The notes: generated by a model from the letters alone, not told the origin. 64,000 bases of DNA from Arthrobacter sp. Y81 (GCF_002929335.1 NZ_PJIL01000002.1:321514-385513), one strand, 5' to 3'; counted from the first letter of the stretch, positions 52,506 to 62,860 are shown. Numbers and translations are program-made.

Positions 52506-53897
52506 ATGGCCCTGACGGACAGGCTTCCGGCACACCTCTTCAGCACTCGCGGCTGGGGGCTGCTGGCCGCGGGCGTGGTTTCGCTCCTCGCAGCCCAGGT
52601 GATGGGCCGCCGGGACCTGCTCACGCTCGGCATCCTCCTGATCGTCCTGCCGCTGGTCTCCCTCGCGGGGATCCGCGTCCTCAAACCCAGGTTCAAGGTT
52701 TACCGCGAGTTCAACCCCGCCAGCGTGGAAACATCCTCCACCACCACCGTGCGGCTCGCCGTGGCGCGGACCGGGACAGCCACCGGCCAGGTGATCATGG
52801 AAGAACACCTTCCGCCGCGGTTCGGCGACTCGCCGGCCTTCCGGTTCCCGGCCCGCTCCGCCGTCGGCGGGACCAGCCGCTATGAATACCACCTCCGTTC
52901 CGGCAAACGGGGGCAGTTCGTTATCGGCCCGGTGACGGCCGAGTTCACGGACCCCTTCGGGCTCTCGCTGCACCGCCACGCGATCGACGACGGCGACACG
53001 CTGACCGTGACGCCCGCCGCCGTCGAGCTCCCTGCGACCGGACTCGCCGGCGCGCGCGGCAACGACGGCGTCACGGCCACGCGGATCCGTGCGAATCCGA
53101 GCGACGACGACGTCATGACCCGCGAATACCGCCATGGAGATCCGATGCGCCGGGTGCACTGGGCTGCGACGGCCAGGCACGGCGCCCTGATGGTGCGGCA
53201 GGAGGAGTCGGTCACCACTCCGGAGGCCACCATCATCCTCGACCAGCGGTGGGCGGCGTTTGCGCGCGGACCCGGCGCCGCCTTTTCCGCCACCTCCGGC
53301 GAGGACGGCCACGACCTGGTGACCAGCGACACGTTCGAATGGGCCGTTACGGCGGCCATGTCCGTCAGCGCCCACCTGGCGGAACGCAATTATGCCTTGC
53401 GGTTCCTCGATCCCGCGGGAGAACCGGCTTTCCTGCACTCACCTTCGGCGCCCGAACCCGAAGCGGAGGAATACACCGGGTCGGGCGGCCTGCAGTCCAT
53501 TGCGGAGAGCCTGGCCGCTATCCAGCTGACCGGAGCCCACCACGGTCCGGCGTCTGAGTCAGGCCTGCACCCCTTCGACGACAGGCTCATCGACAAGCTC
53601 TCCGCCCACCGGCAGCGGGGCCCCATCCTGGCCATCCTCGGACATCTGCAGGCCGCAGAGGCACGCTCCCTGTCCACCGGCGCGGGGTTCGGGGCCAACG
53701 CGTTCGCGATTGTCGTCACCGACCATCCGGGCGACTGCCAGGCCGCCCTGGAATCGCTGAGGTCCGGCGGCTGGCGGGCTGTGGCCGTTGCCCCCGGCAC
53801 GTCGGTGCCGGCGGCGTGGTCCTATTTCGACCAGCGCGATGCGGCAGCCGCCACGGCCGCCGCGGATGTCCGCCGCGGCACGGGAGTCAGCCGATGA
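52506..53897 (+). CDS. DUF58 domain membrane protein
   Basis: A 463-residue protein: two N-terminal transmembrane helices (about 14-62), a beta-rich region, then the DUF58 core around 195-235 (DDVMTREYRHGDPMRRVHW), a vWA-like fold. Always found with MoxR ATPases and transglutaminase-like membrane proteins; thought to be part of a membrane complex of unknown function. Starts 14 bases after the moxR stop; its TGA overlaps the next ATG (ATGA). Confidence 0.92.
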   Translation: MALTDRLPAHLFSTRGWGLLAAGVVSLLAAQVMGRRDLLTLGILLIVLPLVSLAGIRVLKPRFKVYREFNPASVETSSTTTVRLAVARTGTATGQVIMEEHLPPRFGDSPAFRFPARSAVGGTSRYEYHLRSGKRGQFVIGPVTAEFTDPFGLSLHRHAIDDGDTLTVTPAAVELPATGLAGARGNDGVTATRIRANPSDDDVMTREYRHGDPMRRVHWAATARHGALMVRQEESVTTPEATIILDQRWAAFARGPGAAFSATSGEDGHDLVTSDTFEWAVTAAMSVSAHLAERNYALRFLDPAGEPAFLHSPSAPEPEAEEYTGSGGLQSIAESLAAIQLTGAHHGPASESGLHPFDDRLIDKLSAHRQRGPILAILGHLQAAEARSLSTGAGFGANAFAIVVTDHPGDCQAALESLRSGGWRAVAVAPGTSVPAAWSYFDQRDAAAATAAADVRRGTGVSR

Positions 53898-56410
53898 CCC
53901 TGACTCCCCAGCGGCACTCCGGTCCGGACCAGGGCCGCACCCCTGAAGTCCTGGCACCGTCACCGGCCCCGTCCGCACAGTCGCGCCGGGTTGGCGCGCA
54001 GCCGTGGGTGATGGCGGCCGCCGTCGCCGTGTCTGTGGCCGGCGCCGCGCTCTCCCTCAACGGGGTACTCCGGGGCTGGGCCTGGTACGTGCCGGTGCTG
54101 ACCACCGTCTGCGTTGTGGCCCTGGCCATGGCGGTCCTGCGGTCGCTGCGCGCCCAGCCCTTCCTGGTGGCACTGGGAGGCTTTGCCTCCCTCGTCTTCA
54201 TCCTGACGTTCACGTTCTTCCGCAGGGACAGCATTGCCGGCTTCATCCCCTCCGGGGACACCATGGCGCAGCTGGGCCGGTTCCTGCGCCGGGCAAGCGA
54301 GACCGTCCTGGCTGAAAGCTCCCCGGTCGCGCCGAACGCGGGCATCGTGCTGGTCACGTGCGCGGTCCTGGGGCTGGTGGTCATCCTGGTCGATGCCCTC
54401 GCCGTGCCGCTGGCCCTGCCCGCAACCAGCGGACTGGGTCTCCTGGCCGTCCTGGTGGTGCCGGCCATGGTCAAACCGCAGAGCGTCGGCCCGTGGGGGT
54501 TCGCCGCTGCCGCTGCCGGGTACCTGATGATCCTGGCCTGCAGCCAGTGGTTCGCCCCGGACAACCGGACCACGGCGGACACTGCCCGCAACCCCGGACA
54601 GTTCCGCCGGGCGGCACTCACCGGCGGCATGGCGCTGGTCATCACCCTCCTCCTCCCCCTCGCTGTTCCCGGCTTCGACCAGGGCACCTTCCCGCAGGGT
54701 TCCCGGCTGAATCCGTGGGGTTCCTCCACCGGGCTGAACCCGATGATCAGCCTGGGCAACAGCCTGCGGAGTCCCTCCGGCGACGGGCGCATCACCTACG
54801 CCTCCAACGCCAGCCGCCCGCAGTACCTCCGCTCGGTCACCGTGGACCGGTTCGACGGCGATTCCTGGTCACCGGACGACCGTGACGCTTCCCGCCGGGT
54901 GGGGGTTGGCCGGATGGACGTCGGCTACGAGGTTCTCGCTGACGAGCAGGTCCGCACGGTCACGGCGATCGACACCGGACGATTCACCAGCCCGTACCTG
55001 CCGGTGCCGTACGCTCCGGACTCGGTCAATGGCCTTGACGGACGGTGGAGCTGGGATCCGGCCACCTTGAGCATCAAGGGCGTGGACACCAACGCGCGCA
55101 ATCAGCAGTACGTGGTGCAGTCAACTTCCCCCCGGCTCACGCCGGAGCTGCTGGCCGAGTCATCGGCGCCCGTGCGCGGGATCTCGGAGGAGTTCATCCG
55201 CCCGCCCAACAACGTGCCGGACATCGTGCGCACCACGGCCGACACCGTGACGGAGGGAAGCCGGACTGCGTACGCCAAGGCCATGGCCATCCAGAACTAC
55301 CTGCGCTCCGTGGAGTTCACCTACTCCCTGCAGTCCCCCGTCCAGGGCGGCTACGACGGCAACGGCCTCTCTGTCCTGGCGGACTTCCTGACGCAAAAGA
55401 GCGGCTACTGCATCCATTTCGCCTCGGCCATGGCCGTCATGGCCAGGCTGGAAGGAATTCCGAGCCGCATTGCCGTGGGCTACGCCCCCGGCAGGTCCAC
55501 CGGTGCCACGGTTTCGGTTCCCGGGCAAGGCGCCCTGACTGAATACGAAGTAGATTCCAGGGACGCCCACGCCTGGCCCGAACTCTATTTCCAGGGCCTC
55601 GGCTGGGTTGCGTTCGAACCCACCCCGTCGCGTGGAGTGGTGCCAGACTACGCCTCTCAGGCCTCCACGCCCGGCGGTGCCAGCACCAACGAAAACAACG
55701 ACGACCTCATCCCGTCCAGCGCCGCCACCCCCGGCGCTACACCTGGCGCCACGCCCGTGCCGCTGCCCGGACTCGACTCCTCCGGTGAAGCCGAACACGC
55801 GCTGAGGCTGCCGCTCTACGGGGCCGCCGGCATCCTGCTCCTTGCCCTGCTCGCCGCCTCGCCCCGGATGGTGCGGGCCGGGCTTCGCTCCCGACGGCTC
55901 CGGGGCTCACCCTCCCCCGGCGGCAGCACGGCCGCCTCGGCCTGGGCTGAACTGCGGGACCTGGCCACCGACTACGGCCTGGCTCCCGGCGTCAGCGAAA
56001 CTCCCCGGCATTTCTCCGGCAGGCTTCGCGAATCGGGTGCGCTGGGCGGGCCGGATGGAGCGGACGACGCCGGTGCGCGGGCGGTTGCCTCGCTCACCGC
56101 TGACTTTGAACGCCAGCAGTACGGCCGGCCTGCCGGTATTCCGGAAAGCGCCGCATTGGCCGGCGAACCTGCCGCCGCGGTTTCGGCTGCCGACAGGATA
56201 GCCCGGACCCAGGCATCCCTGCGGCGGCACTCACGGCTGCCCCAACGGCTCCGGGCGGAGTGGCTGCCACCCTCGGTCATGAATCGCTGGGGACTCATAG
56301 CCTCGGCGCCCGTCCGGGCAATCTCGCGTCCCGCCGCCAAAATGGGGCAGGCCGCCGCGCGGTCCTGGCGGACGGTGCGCGACGGCCTGCGACGCCTGCG
56401 GCAGGGCTAG
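53894..56410 (+). CDS. Membrane transglutaminase-like protein (DUF3488/DUF4129)
   Basis: An 838-residue membrane protein. Six or seven N-terminal helices (DUF3488, about 38-262), an extracellular transglutaminase-like domain with catalytic Cys506 (KSGYCIHFASAMAVMAR), His559 (SRDAHAWPE) and an acidic residue in AFEPTPS, a Pro/Thr linker, one helix about 655-675, and a cytoplasmic DUF4129-like tail. Starts in an ATGA overlap with the DUF58 gene. The MoxR-DUF58-transglutaminase set is widespread in actinobacteria; substrates unknown. Confidence 0.93.
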   Translation: MTLTPQRHSGPDQGRTPEVLAPSPAPSAQSRRVGAQPWVMAAAVAVSVAGAALSLNGVLRGWAWYVPVLTTVCVVALAMAVLRSLRAQPFLVALGGFASLVFILTFTFFRRDSIAGFIPSGDTMAQLGRFLRRASETVLAESSPVAPNAGIVLVTCAVLGLVVILVDALAVPLALPATSGLGLLAVLVVPAMVKPQSVGPWGFAAAAAGYLMILACSQWFAPDNRTTADTARNPGQFRRAALTGGMALVITLLLPLAVPGFDQGTFPQGSRLNPWGSSTGLNPMISLGNSLRSPSGDGRITYASNASRPQYLRSVTVDRFDGDSWSPDDRDASRRVGVGRMDVGYEVLADEQVRTVTAIDTGRFTSPYLPVPYAPDSVNGLDGRWSWDPATLSIKGVDTNARNQQYVVQSTSPRLTPELLAESSAPVRGISEEFIRPPNNVPDIVRTTADTVTEGSRTAYAKAMAIQNYLRSVEFTYSLQSPVQGGYDGNGLSVLADFLTQKSGYCIHFASAMAVMARLEGIPSRIAVGYAPGRSTGATVSVPGQGALTEYEVDSRDAHAWPELYFQGLGWVAFEPTPSRGVVPDYASQASTPGGASTNENNDDLIPSSAATPGATPGATPVPLPGLDSSGEAEHALRLPLYGAAGILLLALLAASPRMVRAGLRSRRLRGSPSPGGSTAASAWAELRDLATDYGLAPGVSETPRHFSGRLRESGALGGPDGADDAGARAVASLTADFERQQYGRPAGIPESAALAGEPAAAVSAADRIARTQASLRRHSRLPQRLRAEWLPPSVMNRWGLIASAPVRAISRPAAKMGQAAARSWRTVRDGLRRLRQG

Positions 56411-56446
56411 CCTGCGCCGGAGAACTGCTTTTAGCCAGCGAACTGC

Positions 56447-57946
56447 TTAGCTGGCGTAGGGGTCGGCGATGCCGATGTACTGGGTGTAGAGGTATTCCTC
56501 AATGCCCTCCAGGCCGCCTTCGCGGCCCAGGCCGGACTGCTTGACGCCGCCGAAGGGTGCGGCCGCGTTGGAGACGACGCCGGCGTTCAGGCCGAGCATG
56601 CCGGTCTCGAGGCGTTCGCCCATCCGGATGCCGCGGTTCAGGTCCTTCGTGAAGACGTAGGCGACCAGGCCGTATTCGGTGTTGTTCGCCAGCCGGATCG
56701 CGTCGTCCTCGGTGGAGAACGTAATGATCGGCGCGACGGGTCCGAAGATTTCCTCGGACAGGATCCGGGTGCCCTCGGTGACACCGGTGAGGATGGTCGG
56801 CTGGTAGAAGTAGCCCGGTCCGTCCACCGGTCCGCCGCCGGCAACGGCCACAGCACCGGAGGCCACGGCGTCGGTGACGAGCTCGTGGACCTTGTCCCGG
56901 CTCTTGGCATCGATCAGCGGACCGACCTTGGAGTGGGCTTCAGTGCCGCGGGCGGTGGTCATGTCCGCCATCTTCGCGGCGAACTTCTCCGCGAACTCGG
57001 CCGCGACGGACTCGTGCACAATGAAGCGGTTCGCCGCGGTGCAGGCCTCGCCCATGTTCCGCAGCTTCGCCAGCATCGCCCCGGCGACCGCGGCGTCAAT
57101 GTCGGCGTCCTCGAAGACCACGAACGGGGCGTTGCCGCCGAGCTCCATCGAGGTCCGCAGCACCGTTTCGGACGCGTCCGAGAGCAGCCGGCGGCCGACC
57201 TCGGTGGAACCGGTGAAGGAGAGCTTCCGCAGGCGCTGGTCCTTGATCAAAGGCCCGGTGGTGGCACCGGCCGTCGAGGTCGGGATGACGTTCAGGACTC
57301 CGGCGGGCAGGCCGGCCTCCATCATCACGGCAGCGAACAGCTGCGAGGTCAGCGGGGTCAGGTTCGCGGACTTCAGCACCATGGTGCAGCCGGCGGCCAC
57401 GGCCGGGGCGATCTTCCGGGTGGCCATGGCCAGCGGGAAGTTCCACGGCGTGATCAGCAGGCACGGGCCCACCGGCTTCTTGGTCACCAGCAGCCGGGAC
57501 TTCCCGTCCGGGGAAACCGAGTAGCGGCCGAACGCGCGGACGGCTTCCTCGGAGAACCAGCGCAGGAACTCGGCGCCGTAGGTGACCTCGCCGCGGGCCT
57601 CGGCCAAAGGCTTGCCCATCTCCATCGTCATCAGCAGCGCGAAGTCCTCCGCACGCGCCGTGACCATCTCGAAGGCGCGGCGCAGGATCTCACCGCGTTC
57701 ACGGGCCGGGACCTGCGCCCAGGAATCCTGCGCGGCAGCGGCAGCGTCCAGGGCGGCCCTGCCGTCCTCCGGACCGGCGTCAGCGATGCTCAGCAGCACC
57801 TTCCCGGTGGCGGGATCCTCGACGTCGAACGTCTTACCCGACGCCGCCGGGCGCCACTCGCCGTTGATCAGCAGTCCGGTCGGAACAGAAGCGAGCAGCT
57901 CGCTCTCTCGCTCCGCAGTAACGGTGGGCTGTGCAGTTACAGTCAC
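56447..57946 (-). CDS. gabD: NAD(P)-dependent aldehyde dehydrogenase, succinate-semialdehyde type
   Basis: A 499-residue aldehyde dehydrogenase. TPWNFP (Asn169), LKSANLTP, FTGSTEVGRRL, ELGGNAPFVVF (Glu268) and GEACTAANRF (catalytic Cys302) define the active site. Best match is succinate-semialdehyde dehydrogenase (GABA and 4-aminobutyrate degradation); the LKSANLTP motif has Ser where KPA is usual, so cofactor choice is open. GTG 57946 has GGGAG five bases upstream. Convergent with the transglutaminase gene. Its upstream gap has a 14-bp palindrome and direct CTATGCA repeats. Confidence 0.88.
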   Translation of the reverse strand: MTVTAQPTVTAERESELLASVPTGLLINGEWRPAASGKTFDVEDPATGKVLLSIADAGPEDGRAALDAAAAAQDSWAQVPARERGEILRRAFEMVTARAEDFALLMTMEMGKPLAEARGEVTYGAEFLRWFSEEAVRAFGRYSVSPDGKSRLLVTKKPVGPCLLITPWNFPLAMATRKIAPAVAAGCTMVLKSANLTPLTSQLFAAVMMEAGLPAGVLNVIPTSTAGATTGPLIKDQRLRKLSFTGSTEVGRRLLSDASETVLRTSMELGGNAPFVVFEDADIDAAVAGAMLAKLRNMGEACTAANRFIVHESVAAEFAEKFAAKMADMTTARGTEAHSKVGPLIDAKSRDKVHELVTDAVASGAVAVAGGGPVDGPGYFYQPTILTGVTEGTRILSEEIFGPVAPIITFSTEDDAIRLANNTEYGLVAYVFTKDLNRGIRMGERLETGMLGLNAGVVSNAAAPFGGVKQSGLGREGGLEGIEEYLYTQYIGIADPYAS

Positions 57947-58101
57947 GATGACTCCCTCGTCAGCAATTGGTGTTGGGGATGGGTTCAGCTCTCGGCTGCT
58001 TTAAAGCCACGGTACTGCCGCGCGCTCCGGAGCGTCTATGCATGCGCGCACTATGCACTTCAGGCTTTGCTGTGCAGCTGCACAAGCTCCGGGCCCGGAT
58101 C
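57947..58101 (-). promoter_or_regulatory. gabD upstream region with operator candidates
   Basis: TGTGCAGCTGCACA at 58071-58084 is a perfect palindrome. CTATGCA is repeated at 58036-58042 and 58051-58057, 15 bases apart. They lie 90-140 bases before the gabD start and after the rsmI stop. Confidence 0.4.
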
Positions 58102-59127
58102 CTAGCGGGCGGCCAGGACCGCGGAGTAGAGCTCCCGTTTGCTGACTTTGGCGTCCTCGGCCACGGCAGCCACGGCCTCCTTCAGCCGGATTCCCTGCGC
58201 AATCAGGCCGTTGACGGCGGCCACATGGTCCTCGGGTTTGCCGGGTTCCCGCTCCGGCGCGCCGCCCACCACGACGGCTATTTCACCGCGCACTTCGTTG
58301 GTCTCTGCCCACAGGAGAAGTTCACGCAGCGAGCCGCGGATTACCTCTTCGTACGTCTTGGTCAGCTCACGGCACACAGCAACCGGGCGGTCCGGTCCGA
58401 AGCGCTCCCGCAGCGCGCGCAGCATCGGTTCAAGCCGGTGGGGCGCCTCGAAGAACACCATGGTCCGCCGTTCGGCATCGAGGTCCGACAGGCGGGAGGC
58501 GCGTTCGCCCGCCTTGCGGGGAAGGAACCCTTCAAAACAGAACCGGTCCGTGGGCAGGCCGGAAAGCGCGAGGGCCGTCAGGACCGCGGACGGTCCCGGC
58601 ACCGCGGTGACCGTCAGTCCGGCCGCCACCGCACCTTCAACGAGCCGGAAACCCGGATCCGAGACGGCGGGCATACCGGCGTCGGTCACCATCACGATGG
58701 TTTTCCCGGCGCGCACCTGGTCCAGGAGTTCGGCGGTCTTCACCGCTTCGTTGTGCTCGTGGTAGCTGATCACCCGCCCGCCCACAGTGACCCCCAGGTT
58801 CTGCACCAGGCGGTGCAGGCGCCGGGTGTCCTCGGCGGCAACAATGTCCGCCGTGGTGAGGAGTTCAACCAGGCGCGGGGACGCATCGCCGACGTTGCCG
58901 ATGGGGGTCGCCGCAAGCACGATCCTGCCGGGCTGCCCTGCCGTGGAGCGGACCGCCGGTTCCCCGGCCGGTTCCAATGCCGCAGCCGAATCCCTGCTCC
59001 AGTGCTCGTCCGTGGCATCGGCCGCGACGTCGGGCGCCCAGTCGGCATCGTCGGTAGTGACGATGTCGTCGGTGCTGCTGGCGCCATCGGAGCCGTTCGG
59101 GCGGGAAGAGCTTAGTTTTTGGTCCAC
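58102..59127 (-). CDS. rsmI: 16S rRNA (cytidine-1402-2'-O)-methyltransferase
   Basis: A 341-residue RsmI of the tetrapyrrole-methylase fold. ATPIGNVGDASPR, ADIVAAEDTR and VVTDAGMPAVSDPG are family signatures. A ~65-residue acidic, low-complexity N-terminal extension precedes the enzyme; GTG 59127 starts it. A start nearer residue 60 cannot be excluded but no suitable ribosome site stands out. Divergent from the mannosyltransferase gene, with 54 bases between. Confidence 0.94.
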   Translation of the reverse strand: MDQKLSSSRPNGSDGASSTDDIVTTDDADWAPDVAADATDEHWSRDSAAALEPAGEPAVRSTAGQPGRIVLAATPIGNVGDASPRLVELLTTADIVAAEDTRRLHRLVQNLGVTVGGRVISYHEHNEAVKTAELLDQVRAGKTIVMVTDAGMPAVSDPGFRLVEGAVAAGLTVTAVPGPSAVLTALALSGLPTDRFCFEGFLPRKAGERASRLSDLDAERRTMVFFEAPHRLEPMLRALRERFGPDRPVAVCRELTKTYEEVIRGSLRELLLWAETNEVRGEIAVVVGGAPEREPGKPEDHVAAVNGLIAQGIRLKEAVAAVAEDAKVSKRELYSAVLAAR

Positions 59128-59181
59128 ACGACCAGCCTACTGCTGGCGGGCACTTCCAGCCCCAAAAGGTAGCATGGGCAC

Positions 59182-60888
59182 GTGACGCAGACCTCCGTAC
59201 CTCCTGTCGAGGCCGACTCAGCCAGCCCGGCGCAGCCGGCGTCCGGGACATTGGGACGAAACCTCCAGGGGCACCGGTGGATCCGCCGGCCGCAGGAGGC
59301 CTTCACGGAAAGCGCCCTCCAGGAACGGCTGCTCGGAACCATCCGCAGTTGGCGGGACTATCCGCCGTCGCTGCGGCTATGGTTCTGGCTGATTCCGGCC
59401 ATCACGGCGGCGATCGGCGGCGTCCTTCGCTTTGTCCGCCTGGAGGTTCCCCGGAGCCTGGTGTTTGACGAGACGTACTACGTCAAGGACGGCTATTCGC
59501 TCCTGGTCAGCGGCTACGAGCGGAGCTGGCCCGACAAGGCCAACGAATCCTTCGTGGCAGGGAATCCTGAAGTCATCCTGTCCTCCCCGGAGTACGTGGT
59601 GCACCCGCCGGTGGGCAAATGGATGATCGCGGCAGGAATGTGGCTGTTCGGCCCGGACAACCCCCTGGGCTGGCGGTTCAGCGCGGCGCTGACCGGGACC
59701 CTGTCCATCCTCCTGATCGCCCTGATCGCGCAGAAACTTTTCCATTCGCTGACCCTGGGGGCCGTGGCCGGCCTCCTGCTGGCAGTGGACGGCCACCACC
59801 TGGTGATGTCCAGGACCTCCCTGCTGGACATCTTCCTGATGTTCTGGATCCTCGCCGCTTTCGGTGCGCTCCTGATGGACCGCGACGACGGCCGACGGCG
59901 GCTGGCCGCGAAGCTGGGCCGCGAGTCCGCCGCTTCCTCGGACGGCAGGCCGTCGGTGCTTCAGCTGGTTTCCGGACCGTGGCTGGGTGTCCGCTGGTGG
60001 CGCGTGGCGGCCGGGGTCTGCCTGGGCCTGGCCGTGGGCACCAAGTGGTCCGCACTGTTCTTCATGGCTGCCTTCGGGCTGCTGACCGTCTTCTGGGACC
60101 TGAGCGCCCGCCGGATCGCGGGGATCCGGGGCTGGATCAGCGGCGGCATCATCAAGGACGGAATTCCCGCCTTCCTGAGCATCGTCCCGGTTGCCGCCCT
60201 GGTGTACGTTTCCACGTGGGCCGGCTGGTTCCAGTCGAAGGATGCGTACTTCCGCCACTGGGCCGACACCAACCCCTCGGCCCAGTGGGGCTGGATCCCG
60301 GGGCCGCTGCGGTCCCTGGCCCACTACCACCTGGAAGCCTACAAGTTCCATCAGGGGCTCAGCTCCGACCACCCGTACGAGGCCAGCGCCTGGAGCTGGC
60401 TGGTGATGGGGCGCCCCACGTCGTTCTTCTACGAGTCCCCCAAGCAGGGAAGCCCGGGCTGCGACGTTGCCAGCTGCACATCGGCCATCCTCTCGGTGGG
60501 CAATCCCCTGATCTGGTGGAGCGCCACGGTGTCGCTGGTGATCCTGCTCTTCTGGTGGGCAGGCCGCCGCGACTGGCGGTCCGGTGCCATCCTGGCGGGG
60601 GTCGGCGCGGGCTACCTCCCGTGGTTCCTGTATCCGGAACGGACCATGTTCACTTTTTACGCCGTGTCCTTCGAACCGTTCCTGGTGCTCGCCCTGACGT
60701 ATTGCCTGGGCCTGGTTCTCGGACGACGGGAGGACCCGTTATGGCGCCGACGTTCCGGGCTGTACCTGGTGGCGCTGTTTGTGGCCGGCGCCGTGTTGCT
60801 CTCGGCGTTTTTCTACCCCATCTGGACCGCGGAAATCATTCCGTACCAGGACTGGCGGTTCCGGATGTGGATGCCGTCCTGGATCTAG
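59182..60888 (+). CDS. Protein O-mannosyltransferase (Pmt, GT39)
   Basis: A 568-residue polytopic membrane enzyme that transfers mannose from polyprenyl-phosphate mannose to Ser/Thr of exported proteins. The Asp-Glu pair in LVFDETYYVKDGYSLL, after the first helix, is the PMT catalytic site. VHPPVGKWMIA and TKWSALFFM are typical, with about ten helices. GTG start at 59182. Ala/Pro/Ser-rich exported proteins such as the lipoprotein at 14273 could be substrates; inference. Confidence 0.93.
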   Translation: MTQTSVPPVEADSASPAQPASGTLGRNLQGHRWIRRPQEAFTESALQERLLGTIRSWRDYPPSLRLWFWLIPAITAAIGGVLRFVRLEVPRSLVFDETYYVKDGYSLLVSGYERSWPDKANESFVAGNPEVILSSPEYVVHPPVGKWMIAAGMWLFGPDNPLGWRFSAALTGTLSILLIALIAQKLFHSLTLGAVAGLLLAVDGHHLVMSRTSLLDIFLMFWILAAFGALLMDRDDGRRRLAAKLGRESAASSDGRPSVLQLVSGPWLGVRWWRVAAGVCLGLAVGTKWSALFFMAAFGLLTVFWDLSARRIAGIRGWISGGIIKDGIPAFLSIVPVAALVYVSTWAGWFQSKDAYFRHWADTNPSAQWGWIPGPLRSLAHYHLEAYKFHQGLSSDHPYEASAWSWLVMGRPTSFFYESPKQGSPGCDVASCTSAILSVGNPLIWWSATVSLVILLFWWAGRRDWRSGAILAGVGAGYLPWFLYPERTMFTFYAVSFEPFLVLALTYCLGLVLGRREDPLWRRRSGLYLVALFVAGAVLLSAFFYPIWTAEIIPYQDWRFRMWMPSWI

Positions 60889-60967
60889 GGCAGGATTGCA
60901 GAGGTGCTGCGGGCAAGGGAACGCGGCACCGGGACATCGAACCACGGATCCGGAACGGAGACTGGCT

Positions 60968-62797
60968 GTGAGAGAAGCAAGCACTGAACTGCTCGTGGAG
61001 CTGGATCAGGACAGCAACGTCACTGACCTGCTGCTCGGGCAGCAGGCCAAGGACCCTTCCCACGCCGTGTACTCCCGCAAGGGCCCCAACGGCTGGGTTG
61101 ACGTTCCCGCCGGGCAGTTCCTGGATAAGGCCAGGGCACTTGCCAAAGGACTGATCGCCGGGGGCCTGGCGCCGGGCGACACCGTGGCCGTGATGTCCGG
61201 AACACGGTACGAGTGGACTCTCGTGGACTTCGCCATCTGGTTTGCCGGCGGCGTGACCGTTCCGGTCTATGAGACCTCCTCGGCTAGCCAGGTCGAGTGG
61301 ATCCTGCATGACTCCGGCGCCCGCAGGGTGTTCGTCGAGGACCGGGCCAAGGAGGAACTGGTGGCCGGCGTCCTGGCGGACTCCGAGCTGCTCGGCAACG
61401 CTGTGCTGACGGTAGTGCGGATGGACGACGACGGCGGCGCGCCCAACCTGGCGAGCCTCGCCGCGGCGGGCACCGGGGTCACCGACGCGGAGCTGGAGCG
61501 GCACCGGAGCACAGCGGTCCTGGCCGACGTCGCCTCGCTGGTTTACACCTCCGGGACCACGGGCAAGCCCAAAGGCTGCGAGATAACGCACGGCAACTTC
61601 GCCCTCGTGGCCGCCAACATTGTGGAATTCCTGCCTGAGCTCCTGCGGCAGGAGGGTGCCCGGACGCTGATGTTCCTCCCGCTCGCCCATGTCCTGGCCC
61701 GCGCCGTCCAGGTGGTGTGCCTCAGCGCCGGAGTAACGCTGGGCCACACTTCCGGTGCCGCCCAGCTGCTGGAGGATCTGGCCACCTTCAAACCCACCTT
61801 CCTGCTGGTGGTGCCCAGGATTTTTGAAAAAGTGCACGCGGCTGCCAGCCATAAGGCGGACCTCGCCGGAAAGACGCGGCTGTTCGCCGCCGCTTCCGCT
61901 GTGGCCGTCGATTACTCCAAGGCCCTCGACGCTGCGGCCCGCGGAACGGGCACCGGGCCCGGCCTCGTGCTCCGCACCAAGCACGCCGTCTTTGACCGGC
62001 TGCTCTACCCCAGGCTCCGCCAGGCATTCGGCGGCCAAGTCAGGTACACCGTCTCCGGCGCCAGCCCGTTGAGCTCCAACGACGCGCACTTCTTCCGCGG
62101 CGCAGGAATCCCCGTGCTCGAGGGCTACGGGCTCACGGAGACCACAGCCCCGTGCACCGCCAACACCCCGTCGCGGACCAGGGTGGGCACGGTGGGCATC
62201 CCCGTGCCCGGAACCACCATCCGGGTCGCCGAGGACGGCGAGATCCTGGTCAAGGGCATCGGCGTCTTCAAGGGCTACCACGCCAACGAGGCCGCCAACG
62301 CGGAAGCGTTTGTGGACGGGTTCCTCCGCACCGGGGACCTCGGTTCGCTGGATGAGGACGGATTCCTCACCATCACGGGCCGCAAGAAGGATCTCCTCGT
62401 GACCGCCGGCGGCAAGAACGTGGCACCCGGACCGCTGGAGGAAAAGATCCGGGAGCATCAGCTCGTGGCGCAGGCCGTGGTGGTGGGCGACGGGCGGCCG
62501 TTCGTTTCGGCGCTGGTCAACCTCGATCCGGAAGGCCTGGAAAACTGGTGCTCGGCCCGGAAGATTCCGGTCATGGGTGTTGCCGAAGCCACGTCCGATG
62601 AACAGGTCCGCGAGGCTGTCCAGGGCGCGATCGACCAGGCCAACCAGCTGGTGTCCAAGGCGGAGTCCATCCGCAGCTTCGCCCTGCTGGATACTGAATT
62701 CACGGTTGAGTCAGGCCACCTGACGCCGTCGCTGAAACTCAAACGGGCCGCCGTCGTCAGCGACTTCGAGGAGCACATCAACGGGCTGTACCGCTAG
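60968..62797 (+). CDS. Long-chain acyl-CoA synthetase (AMP-binding, FadD15-like)
   Basis: A 609-residue adenylate-forming enzyme that activates fatty acids to acyl-CoA. ATP loop YTSGTTGKPKGCEITHGN, adenine motif GYGLTETTAPC, TGDLGSLDEDGFLTITGRKK hinge and GGKNVAPGPLEE with the C-terminal catalytic region. GTG 60968 has GGAG seven bases before it and starts the conserved part; upstream in-frame sequence overlaps the mannosyltransferase gene. Confidence 0.93.
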   Translation: MREASTELLVELDQDSNVTDLLLGQQAKDPSHAVYSRKGPNGWVDVPAGQFLDKARALAKGLIAGGLAPGDTVAVMSGTRYEWTLVDFAIWFAGGVTVPVYETSSASQVEWILHDSGARRVFVEDRAKEELVAGVLADSELLGNAVLTVVRMDDDGGAPNLASLAAAGTGVTDAELERHRSTAVLADVASLVYTSGTTGKPKGCEITHGNFALVAANIVEFLPELLRQEGARTLMFLPLAHVLARAVQVVCLSAGVTLGHTSGAAQLLEDLATFKPTFLLVVPRIFEKVHAAASHKADLAGKTRLFAAASAVAVDYSKALDAAARGTGTGPGLVLRTKHAVFDRLLYPRLRQAFGGQVRYTVSGASPLSSNDAHFFRGAGIPVLEGYGLTETTAPCTANTPSRTRVGTVGIPVPGTTIRVAEDGEILVKGIGVFKGYHANEAANAEAFVDGFLRTGDLGSLDEDGFLTITGRKKDLLVTAGGKNVAPGPLEEKIREHQLVAQAVVVGDGRPFVSALVNLDPEGLENWCSARKIPVMGVAEATSDEQVREAVQGAIDQANQLVSKAESIRSFALLDTEFTVESGHLTPSLKLKRAAVVSDFEEHINGLYR

Positions 62798-62860
62798 CAC
62801 CGGGGCGGCCCGCCGCGCCCGGCACGGCGGGGCACAAAACGAGACGGGCACAAGACAACT

